Assembly (NCBI GenBank): GCA_022559845.1
Contig: CM040121.1
Coordinates: 563,589,581-563,653,580 of the forward strand
Direction: 5' to 3'
DNA length: 64,000 bases
From: Amorphophallus konjac
Taxonomy: Eukaryota; Streptophyta; Magnoliopsida; Alismatales; Araceae
Shown here: positions 24,544 through 34,536 of the stretch, piece after piece
How positions within the stretch are numbered: position 1 is the first letter of the stretch
Layout: each line of letters opens with the position of its first letter
Position numbers and translations under genes: made by a program
Notes under the pieces: model-generated
Told to the model about the DNA's origin: nothing
Database searches by the model: none
Seen by the model: the letters and a program-made list of their open reading frames with translations, nothing else

Positions 24544-27269
24544 CTACGAGTCGCCGCGGTGGACGGAGTTCTGCTCTCCCTTCTTGGAGTGGCCGTGTTG
24601 CTGCAGCACCAGGACGGAGCCGTGCACGGTGAAGTCGGAGGATGCGAGCAGGTCACCCACGGGGCCCAGTTCCGGGCACTCCACCCACTCGCTCAGCCCC
24701 ATCACCAGCGGCGACAGGCTGCGCCGCCCCCGCCCCACCAGGAACAGCGAGTACATCCCGTCCATCTCCCGCAGCGCCGCCACTGTCTCCGCCGAGCTCT
24801 CCACCAGCTTCTCCACGTACGTCACCATCCCCGACGCCACGAACCTGGTGACCATCGCATTAGTATGATCCGATCGGTAGGGCAGGCAGTACGTAGACTC
24901 CATGGCAACGGGGGGGGGGGGTGATCAGGCGTGGAGTTGTCGAGTGTACGTACGTGTGTTACTTACCTCGTGTAGAAGCTGGAGAAGAAGGCCTCGTCGG
25001 CCTGGCCCTCCTTCGTGAGGTTGGCGATGGACATGAGGACCTCCTCGTCCTTGGAGGTCTGCATCTTCACGCCGACCTCGTAGCTGGCCTGGGAGGCCGG
25101 CAGGAACCTGGCCACGGTGAGGCTGACGCAGGGGTGCATGGCGAGGCGGCTGCCGAAGGCGACGGCCTCCCGGTCGTCGGGGCCCCCGAAGAAAATGGCC
25201 AGCACCTGGTGCGACAACTTGGACGCCGACACCTGGGTGGCGCCGCCGAAGCCCCGGTCGACGAGGAGGCCGACGGTGCAGGGGGCGTGGGCAAGCACCT
25301 TGGCGTTCACCTTGCGGACGCCCTCCTTGCCTGCTATCATCTTGCCGTCGACGCGCTGGAACTTGTGGAAGGGCAGCAGGACGAGGGAGGCCTGCACGTC
25401 CTCCGCGCCGTTGCAGACGTCCTCGTACATGGTGGAGAAGGTGGAGACGGCCGTCACCTGCCGGATGGTGATGCCATTCTCGTGGGTGAAGGCGTCCACC
25501 GCCACGTTGATCTGGCGGGCCTGGTCGGCGCCGAAGTCCTCCTCGTCGAGGCTGTAGTCGTCCTCTTGCTGGTGGTACAGCATGGCCGTGGTCGTCTTCG
25601 TGGTGAGCTCCACCAGTTGCATCATGTAGGCGGCGATGGGGGTCTTCTCGGTGCCACTGGCGATCTCGATGAGGTTGAGGAAGGTGGGCAGCTCCCGGGG
25701 CCCGTGCACGCACGCCAGCATCCGCAGCTCCCCCTCTGGCTTCTTCCATTCCAGCCCCATCGCGCTGTACTTGAGCGTCTTCCGCTCGCTCCGCACCACC
25801 AACGCCGCCACTGGCCCCGCGATGAGCGCGTTCACCACCACCCTCGCCAGCAACGCCATGGAGGCTTCCACAGGGAACAACTGCGTGCAAAAATCGCCAC
25901 AGAACACAAGAAAAGATTATATATCTATATCTATACATGTACAATACAGGTGGTATATCAACAAATATATGAAGCCATATTGTGCAATAAGAAAGAAAGG
26001 CTAATTTCACATGTCTTATTGTCACATTGCAAAAATGTCAAATATACGATTTTTTTGCATACTTAATCCGATATTACGATCCTTCTAAATCATAATAACA
26101 AAACTATCACAAAAATGTGAAGAATAGTTTCTTTCATTATAAAAAGCAATCACTACTAGATTGAGAAGAATGCTCGAATGGCCGGAGAAACGAATAGGGA
26201 GGAGGAGGAGGAGGAGGAGGAGGAGAGGAGAGCATGCATGCATACGCCGTGCTTCCAGGCCATGGAGATGAGGATGATGTCGACGTGGCCCTTGACGTTG
26301 AGGAGGAAGCCGAGGACGAGGCCCCCGTAGAGCGAGATGTTGAGGTACTGCGCAGCGGCGACGGCGCCGGCGACCTTGGCCAGGGTGCTGGACGCCACGA
26401 CGGTGAACAGCCCCCAGACGAACCTGCCCCGGATGTAGGCGCCGTCCACCTGCATGGCGTTGTAGCCGAAGTAGATGGGGAGCACCAGGTTGTGGACGGG
26501 GTAGGACAGCCACTCCACCAGCGTCCTCGCCGTGCCGCCGTCCCGTGGGAACAGCAGCCCCATCAGGAAGCAGGTCATCATGCTGCTGTATCCCATCACC
26601 TCCGTCGCCGACGACACGGCGCAGACGTAGAGCACCACGGCGATGACCTCGCTGGCCTTGATGTGCCGCCGTAGCTTGTTCCGGCGGTTGAGCCACCGGA
26701 CGATGGGGCGGACGACCCACAGGGACAGCGCCATGATGCCCGCGGCGACGATCCCCCGGACAAGCAGCTCCCCAACGGAGGCGCCGTAGGAGTTGGCGAA
26801 CGTGGAGGCGACGGCCAGGAGAAGTATGCAGACCAGGTCGTTGACGAGGGAGGCGGAGACGGCGAGCCGGCCGACCTCGGAGTTGTTGAGCTTCAGCTCG
26901 GCGCTCATACGGATGAGGAGAGGGGAGGAGGTGCTGGCGAAGACTAACATGAGGGCGCCGGTGAAGGCCGGGAAGCTGCCAAAGATGTCGAACAGCCGGT
27001 AGACGAGCGGAGACATAATACCGGCCATGGCGGTGGAGACGGCCGCCGCGCCCAGGGCCACTGCGGAGGCGTTGCGGCCGCTACGGAGGAGGTAGGGGAT
27101 GTCCATCTCGAGGCCCGCGAGGAACATGAAGAGCTGCCGCCCCATGGCTGCCAGGCTCGACATGAAGCTCCGGTTCATGTCCGGCGATGGGATCCACGCC
27201 GACATTGCCTTCACACCCCCCAACCCCGATGGCCCTAGTATCATCCCTGCCTGCCATTTCCATAGTAAC

Positions 27270-27321
<52 letters not shown>

Positions 27322-27575
27322 GAGAGAGAGAGAGATGGATTAGAAACATGGGGGATGGTCGGGTTTCCTGTGAATACCAGCATCTGGGAGATGGCGCTGG
27401 GCTGGCCGAGGCGGCTAAGGAGAAGTTGCAGGACATGGGAGAGCGCGATGAGGAGAAGGGCCTGCAGTGCTACCGCCGTGACGATCTGGGCCTCCTCGGC
27501 GCCGTCTATGGGAGGCCCGCAGCTGTCCTGTGGGAACGGGAGGGCGTTCCCCGGCATCGACACGTTCTGGTTCAT
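24544..27575 (-). CDS. CHX28: cation/H+ antiporter, CPA2/CHX family, CHX28-like
   Basis: Four exons on the minus strand: 27575-27378, 27250-26246, 25880-24967 and 24844-24544. Every intron is GT-AG, the phases agree, and the product is 805 aa, close to the usual CHX length of about 800. Residues from about 30 to 430 form the multi-span sodium/proton exchanger domain (SQMLAGMILGPSGLG, QLFMFLAGLEMD). The family Asn-Asp pair (SLVNDL, Asp about 204) needed for exchange is kept. The rest is a cytosolic tail with two nucleotide-binding-like halves (GLLVDRGFGG in the second). Role in the family: K+ or Na+/H+ exchange at endomembranes or plasma membrane, often in pollen or guard cells. The CHX28 label rests on recognising the SGTEKTPIA and MYEDVCNGAEDV blocks. 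A 381-aa plus-strand frame (24921-26066) is an antisense shadow of these GC-rich exons. Confidence 0.9.
26197..26226 (+). repeat. GGA microsatellite in CHX intron 2
   Basis: A run of GGA triplets lies just inside the donor of the 365-bp second intron (25881-26245). On the transcript it is a CCT/TCC tract. Confidence 0.7.
27274..27335 (+). repeat. GA microsatellite filling CHX intron 1
   Basis: About 60 bases of GA repeat (one GTGA interruption) take up half of the 127-bp first intron (27251-27377). On the transcript it is a CU tract a few tens of bases before the acceptor, a position where length changes could affect splicing. Confidence 0.85.
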
Positions 27576-28940
27576 CTCCTAAGCCACCGGCGCCGCCCGA
27601 CGGCGGTCGTGGGGGACGCGACTTGCTCAGCCTCCGCGACTTCCCCTTCTCCCCCTCGACCTCCTCCTGCGCCTGCTCCTTTTCCCACACCTTCAGCTTC
27701 GGAGGGGCTAGAGAGGCAGAGGCCGGACAGGGGAAGCCACAGTTATCCCTTCCTCCCTCCCTTCTCCTCTCCTCTCCTCTCTCTCTCTCTCTCTAACCTT
27801 GCATGCATGTTGGCTGGAGGGATATGCTTATGTGGTACGTTCCACGGCCAACTCCGGTTGACATGATCACTTGGACGAAACAGAACACGTCTTCTTCCGC
27901 TGTTCTTCGGTGTCCCCCTTCCGTATTACTCTGCTGTCCTCCCGCCATGGCCTCTTCACCCCACGCAACAGCGTGGACACATCTCTGCGCCCTGGCTCAT
28001 TGTTACTGGGCTATAATGGCGATCCTCGACGTCGCCGCGGCGACTTTCCATTGGGTCAGCGCATTGAGCCAAGGCAAGGCACAAGATGATTTAAATCTTC
28101 TGTATCATATACAACTCCAATAAACTGTATTTCCTCTTTTCTAGCCTTGTTAGCATATCCAGTATATTTAGCTTGACCTTAAATGAGATAACGGCGAAAA
28201 AAATATCAGCTGTCCTTATTTGACCTCTTCATAAAATAGAAATCATGATATCCACGCTCCTAAAATCTTACATATTCTCCTATATACACCTTCAAGATCT
28301 TATATTTTACACTTATTTTTGAAGAGATTATAATTTGCCTATATCTACTGAGACCCAACGACGACTGACCCAAGATCCAAGTCACTGCCCTGCACATATA
28401 ATTGCCCCACCATTCATGTGGTGCATGATGGGATCCGTTATCACTATATAATATATATAATGGCGGAGTAATAGACATTGAGGGGCTATCCACGTCTGCT
28501 CGTTTTTTGCAGAAGATCAAGTGTCTCACGATCCCACACTCTCGGATAATCGTTCTCCCATTAAATCAGGTGACACAGACGATGAAAACGTGCTCGAAGA
28601 GGACCCCAGAAGAAGTACCATAGCCGAACGGCCATGGGGTGAGTATTCTATGCCTTTAAGCACCCTAAGTTCAATTCACTCTCTACCCTATTCATTTGTC
28701 TGAGCACTCCCATCATCATTCGAGTCCTCACCCATTTCGAGCACTCATATGACTTAAGTATCAGATGGTTGTCTCCTGAGATCACACTCAAGACTTCTTC
28801 TGACGTCCTTTCTTCACTCGCAGATGTTCCTCTAGGAAAGCTTCTCCTCTTCCCTGATATACAAATTTCATAGGTGTAACACATGATTCGAAGGACCACT
28901 TTTCAACCTCTACAAATTCTAATAGAATATTTTTCAATTT
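27576..28940. other. CHX upstream region and retroelement debris
   Basis: A CT-rich block at 27762-27795 is probably in the CHX promoter or leader. Further out, 28735-28830 is a diverged relative of the tandem repeat at 23651-23930. No gene recognised. Confidence 0.4.
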
Positions 28941-29458
28941 TTCATGGTGTTAGAACTAGAGGGATATAATCAAAATAATATTACTCGTAAGCATAGTGAG
29001 AAGGGGGAAAACCGCCAGGACCAATGTGGCCCATTAACGCCAGGCCCGATATGGCCCATCTTCTATGGGTCGGGTCTAGGCCGATGTTGCATGCTGCACG
29101 TGATGCAGTTGCGCTTACAACATATACTGGACTCTAGCGTTCCGATGCATTATCTTGACGGTGCATTTCATGTTGTGAGCTGTCAGTGGGATTCACAGTC
29201 GGGTCCACATTGGCACGTTGAAACATGTCTCTTCCAAAAGCATGATAGGCCCTTGCATTACCGACACGTCGCGACGGCCTGGACGGTGCCATGGACTCCC
29301 ACGTGCAGGCGGGATTGCGTCTTACTTCACTATCATCGTCGTCATCTGTCGAGGTCTCCTCAGGCTCCCATTGGTCGTCTTCCATTTTAGCAATTCGATC
29401 AATATCTTGCGCAAGGAGATTATCTAAAGCCATGCCTGGGAGAAGAACGCAACCATGC
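28941..29458 (-). pseudogene. interior remnant of a minus-strand LTR element
   Basis: This lies just inside a minus-strand primer site. A 99-aa frame at 29433-29134 (MALDNLLAQDIDRIAKMEDD start, acidic stretch after) begins 26 bases from that site, where gag would start. I recognise no domain in it. Confidence 0.4.
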
Positions 29459-29470
29459 GCTCTGATACCA
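29459..29470 (-). promoter_or_regulatory. primer-binding site, initiator Met-tRNA
   Basis: The minus strand reads TGGTATCAGAGC. The plus strand continues one base later with TGATAGAAAATT, a plausible LTR edge. This marks a minus-strand retrotransposon with its 5' LTR to the right. Confidence 0.7.
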
Positions 29471-29471
29471 C

Positions 29472-30583
29472 TGATAGAAAATTATTGTGAGGGACACAAT
29501 GGGATGAGGAATACCTGGAGTTCGCAATCCCAAAACTCGGATGTCGCAATAGGATGGCTACTAGAGTCATTCTTGAAGAATCACGCTCCAAATCCCAGCC
29601 TTATGGGTGATGAACCCACAAAGAAGTAAAATGTAGAGAAGGAATTAGAGAGAGGATATGTGTGAGAGAGTTAGCCTTGTCGCACGTGTGTGTTTTTCGG
29701 CCTCCACTACATCCCTTTTATAAGCATAGAGAAGAGGGTTGGTGCATGCATTAACCGTATGCAAGATCCGTTCACGAATGGATGCGACACATGCTTCCCC
29801 CCTTCGTGGGCAGCAGCGTGTTAACACCACCCTTCACCTCTCAGGGAGCAGATGAACAAATAACAAACGACCCCACGATCATGTAAATCCACTACTACAC
29901 TACCACGTCTCCACTAAGTCAGGAAGTAATAGAAACAGGCAAACTCAAGATAGATCCTATAAGTAGGACTCTGGATAGATGGTCAAGGGACGTTACGTAA
30001 TCTACTCACATAGGCCACCTATGTTACTCTTCATTTTTCAAAATCACATTTCCCTTGTCCCAGCACTCCTCTCCATACTCTGAGTACTTATCTTCGCACT
30101 CCAAGCACTCTCTTCTCTTGTTTGGGTATTTTGTTGACTTAAACATTAGGGGCCAGTTTGAGAACGGGGTGGGGTGGCTTACTCGCGTCCCACCACGCGA
30201 GTAAGTCACCCGACCCCAGTTAGGGAGGGATAGGTGTGAGAAGGGCAGATGGGGCCCACCGTTCTCACTCATCGGTTGGGATATCCCGACCCGTTCTCAA
30301 ATTGACCATAGAGGTTTGTCCCTTGAAATCTCTTTGATGACTCTTTATGCCATATTTTTTTTACTGATTATAAATTTACTTGGGACTACTTAATTCTCTC
30401 CAATCAAAAAAATCATAAAATTATGATACGAGATTCGGCATAACATATTTCTCTGTCTACCGCCGATAAACCAGTTAAGCACAGTTATTCTACTAAACAC
30501 TTCGCCCTCAATTTGATAAAGATCAAATTTGGAGTTTCTCTTTGCTTTCCCGTGTCTGTAAGCCCTTGATGTCTGATCTCCAC
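29472..30583 (-). repeat. probable LTR of the minus-strand element; partly duplicated at 55068-56067
   Basis: The left edge is set by the primer site. From about 29605 to 30583 the sequence matches 55068-56067 in the same orientation at high similarity, ending at a shared gatctcca. The right edge is taken from where that match ends and is approximate. It contains the MITE at 30147-30310. Confidence 0.55.
30147..30310. mobile_element. short MITE, copy 1
   Basis: Ends read TAGGGGCCAGTTTGAGAACG and, inverted, GGTCAATTTGAGAACGGG. It is GC-rich inside with a small hairpin (actcgcg...cgcgagt). No clear target duplication. The same MITE sits at the corresponding place in 55631-55793, so it was inserted before that repeat was duplicated. 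Confidence 0.55.
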
Positions 30584-30867
30584 CGGATGGGGGCGAGGCT
30601 GCCGGTTGGGGGTTAATGCTGCCCGTTTGGGGGGTTTTGGGCTGCCGTTACGGCATTACATGCACGTGGAGGGTCTGCCGTTGAAGCGTTGAGGGCCGGA
30701 TGGGTTTGAAGGCTGTCGGTTTGAGAGGTGTGATGCCGTATCACCCTCCCTCCCTCCTTCTTTTTCTTCTTGTTTCTTCTTTTGTCTTTTCGTTGCCACC
30801 GATACAACTCACTCTCGCCCTTTCTTTTTATTCTTCTTTTTTCACCCTCTCTCTTCTACTGCCGATA
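30584..30867. other. unassigned sequence left of the Copia element
   Basis: GC-rich then pyrimidine-rich (ttctttttcttcttg). It ends at the Copia target site. Its continuation resumes at 53860. No gene seen. Confidence 0.4.
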
Positions 30868-30872
30868 CAACC

Positions 30873-32357
30873 TGTTGGGTTCGCTGCACTCCCTATTTGT
30901 CCTTGGTGATGGTTTTGATGATAATAAAATATTGTGTGTAGGTATTGTGGAAATCGTTTCTATGAAAAATGAGCCTATATGTTGATATCTTGTCTTGCAG
31001 ATTGCTTTACAGGATTGAATTACATGAGTCCTTGAGCTTAGTTTCATTGGCCCTTCAATATAATAATTGTGGCTCATGCATATTGTTCATGAGGAAAATT
31101 GTGCTTTTCAGTGGGTGTTCAAATGGTTTGCTGGATGGGCTTTCTGGCTTATACAATGTGTGAGAATTTGCTTTCAGTCTTTCTAGAGTTCAGGTGAACT
31201 ATATGATGGTTGAACATGATGATTTCTGGAACTTTGCTATTGAATGATTTGAATTGGTTAATGGATGTTTACTTGATATGCAAAATTATGTTATTGCTTA
31301 CACAAGAATAGCATCCCTATGTTACTACAAAGACTAATCTGGCTATGGATTATTGTGCAGGTCACAGTTGAGGGAGATGGTTCATAGATCAAATTCATTG
31401 GACTTTTTATCCTAAATTATTAATGAATCGCTAACATTGATTATTATGTATATATGTATGACAGGGGTGACTGTACAAAGGTTCAGGTAATTGACACTTG
31501 CTCATATGACATACTTTTAACTCCTAAATATGAACTGAGCTACCCTGGGTTCATCAAAAGGTTAATAGAAATTCAAACTGTTGCATCAATGCCAAAGGTA
31601 AGAATGAGCATTTTAAATGTTAAGCTTGCATTGGACTGCCCTTAACTATTTTTGAACTGAACTTGTATGGGTTCCATGATTTCAGAGGTGAAACCCATTT
31701 CATTAGCTCATGATTGATCATGGTGAAATATTGATATCCGATATACTCATTTGGTTATTGTGGATTTCTTGTTGGTCTTCATTGAACTAAGCTTTTGACA
31801 TTTGTTGAAATGGTTTTTCATTTGACACTCTATATCTGACTGCATGAAAAATTGGGTTCAGACTGCCTTTAACTGAGTTTGAAATTATTGGACTGAACTT
31901 TGAATGATTGGACTGTATTTGGAACTGTTGGACTTATCTTGATAGTCTTGGTGTGTAACAGAACTCATGTGTAGCTTGATTGAATCATATTTGATGTGTA
32001 AGGTATGTGTAGAAAATGAGAATCCTTGAGTTAAAGAGACATAGTTAGATAACTAATCAAATTAGTTTGACTTTCTATGGAGAGCTCATGAAGTCCATGT
32101 GTGATTTAATTGAATTCAATTTGCTCTACATGCCTTGGATTGCATTTGAATTTCATGTGAGTTTGTGTATAAAATTGGTTAGAAGCCTGTGATATTCATG
32201 TGTGAATTGATTCAATATCAAAGTGGTCAAGCATGATTTGAACTGGAAATGACTCTTACATGTATGAAGCAAGTTTTAGATTATTTTTAAAATCCGCCAT
32301 CTCGGCTGGGGGACAATTCAACTCCCCTTCTTGTCCGCCATCTATTCTGGGCCAACA
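30873..32357 (+). repeat. Copia 5' LTR, 1,485 bp
   Basis: Bounded by TSD caacc on the left and by AT plus the primer site on the right. In the 189-bp stretch I aligned (31454 onward against 52949 onward) there are 9 differences, about 5%. Confidence 0.9.
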
Positions 32358-32359
32358 AT

Positions 32360-32371
32360 TGGTATCAGTGC
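32360..32371 (+). promoter_or_regulatory. Copia primer-binding site
   Basis: TGGTATCAGTGC, one mismatch to the initiator Met-tRNA complement, two bases after the LTR end. Confidence 0.85.
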
Positions 32372-32527
32372 ACAGTCTCTGATTTTTATTCAGCGGACCT
32401 CACGGTCTAGGAGTAAAGATCTACTCATGATGGCTAGTGTGAATTTGGTTCATGTCTTTGATGATTTGATTATATATTATGGCTTGGAAAACTCTGTATT
32501 TGGATTTCTAGTATTGATTCGAAGCTT

Positions 32528-34015
32528 ATGAATTTAATTACTCACGGTCCTCATGTTCTACCAAAAGATAAGTTAAGGTGGACTGATGAGCACAAGAAAA
32601 AGAATTCTGACAATCTTTTTGTTTTGAATGCTCTTAAGGCTACAGTGAATACTAATGTATTTCCTTTTGTTTCATCTTGTAGGTCAACCAAAGAGATCTG
32701 GGATGAGCTAAGCGAAGCCCAAGAAGAAAGTTGGAATAGTGAGTGTCTCGTGACAAACAATGAGATTGAACGTCAAAGCGAGGAGAGTTCAAAGGTAAAC
32801 TCTGACTCCGATGAAGAAGATGAGCTTAGCTATGATGAATTGGTGAATGTTTATGATGAATTGTATGATAGATATAAAACATTAAAATCTGAAAATAGAA
32901 AATTGAAAAAGAAAATTTCTTGTGTTGACAATTTCTCATTTGAAAAATGCACTGAGCTTGAAAAATTAGTTGAGTCTCATGTGTTTGAGGTTGATAGTCA
33001 TAAAGAAATAATTTTAATTCTGAAAATTGAAAATGAAACCTTAATGGCTAAAATTTTAGAACTTGAAGACATCGAAAAGGAACTAAGAGGTAAATTGAGC
33101 TGTTTGGATAGTGATCAGATTTTGCTTAATGAACTTGTTCAGAATGAAAAACTTGTTGAAGAAACTGAAAAACTCAAAGATCAAAACAAATTGTTGTGTG
33201 ATGAGTTGAAAGTCCTTGAAAAAGGAAAACATGTGGTTGATGATGATTCTAAAAATATTTATGTTATAGAATAAGAAGTTGCAAGCTATAAGACTATCAA
33301 TTCTCTTTTGAATGATAAACTTGCAATATGTGAAGAAGAGATTGCTAATTGTGAATTGCATATTTCGTCATTGGAGAATGAAATCAAGAGTTTAAACGAG
33401 TTTTTGTTCATGTGTGATAAAGAAAAGCAAAAATAGAAAAATGTCATTGATTGTTCTTGTGTGCATGCAAAACCTCCAACTCCTAAATATGATCATGCAT
33501 CAAGGAAAAGAATGAATGTTTAATATTTTTACTGTGGTAAATATGGCCATGAAATGTATGATTGCTTCTTGATGAAATCTGATGATGATGTGGCATTGAA
33601 ATCAAGAATGAAAATAGTTACTGGTTCTAAAGATCATGGGAAACTCTTAAAGAAAAGATTCAACACTCATTGCTTCTATTGTGGATTGCATGGACATGTT
33701 ATCAAAAATTATTTTTCCAAGAAAAGTGATGATGAGTGGTCTGTTAAAAGAAACTTTTCTTGTTATTTTTATTTTGGTGAAGTTGGACATGTGATGAATA
33801 ACTGTTTTTCAATGAAAAATGATGAAAAATGGTCTATGAAAAGAAAAATTTTTTATTGCCTTTATTGTGGCAAGAATGGTCATTCAATAGATGACTGTGC
33901 CACAATGAGATTTGATGATGATTGGTGTGCCAGGAGATATAAGAATACATTTGCTCATGCTAGAACAAACCCCTCGGGACCCAAGATGGCTTGGGTACCC
34001 AAATCTTCAAAATGA
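32528..34015 (+). pseudogene. Copia gag, broken by three in-frame stops
   Basis: A single frame runs from 32528 to 34015 with stops at 33272-33274, about 33436 and about 33522, and no frameshift. The N-terminal part (LRWTDEHKKKNSDN, then RSTKEIWDELSEA) is the Copia gag (UBN2-like) domain. The earlier N-terminus is recognisable but degraded from about 32430. An acidic stretch and a long coiled coil follow (about 32800-33420). The end has several zinc-knuckle motifs: YCGKYGHEMYDCF and CFYCGLHGHVIKNYF (last Cys lost), a degraded CYFYFGEVGHVMNNCF, and CLYCGKNGHSIDDC. It would have coated the element RNA. The stops are point mutations, as expected of an old copy. Confidence 0.8.
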
Positions 34016-34536
34016 GAATTTATTTTGCAGGGGCGTCTTGAGGCCAATGAAAGTCAATAAATAAAGGACTCTCAAGGCGAGAAAGAAAAATAGTTTGATT
34101 TTGAAATTCATTTTGCTTAGGTTTACTTTAAAAAATCTTAAAAGGTAAAATGTGAGTTAGGAGAAAAATATTCACATTTAAGTAATTGCATCCCTGTTTT
34201 GTTGATTATTGGCAATTACAGAAGTGTTGAGATTTGTAGGTTAAATGATTATGTAACTAAGTAAGCTTTACACATTCTCCGTTGCACATCTTGTGAATAA
34301 ATCCAATTTTTGAATACTTTACACTGCACATAAAGTCTTTCACACGTTCACTCACATTTTGCAAATAATAATTCAGTTTTGCATACATAGAACACACACT
34401 TAATTGCATTATACATATTGCATATATCATACATATCTTTGCATACTTGTAGATAGGAATAATTTTCAATCATCTTTCATTTACATGCATATACTTGCAT
34501 AAACTCTACATACTTGTGTGCTTGAATGCCATGATT
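34016..34536 (+). other. Copia non-coding interior, left of the nested insertion
   Basis: AT-rich, without an open frame. This is where protease and integrase would be expected in an autonomous Copia element. None is present here or at 50808-52364. Confidence 0.6.

Noticed and set aside
24921..26066. 381-aa plus-strand frame
   Set aside because: It lies exactly antisense to the CHX exon 3. GC-rich codons leave the opposite frame open, and the product has no recognisable domain.
32331..32531. 66-aa frame at the Copia gag start
   Set aside because: It is partly out of frame with the gag core. Treated as the decayed gag N-terminus, not a gene.
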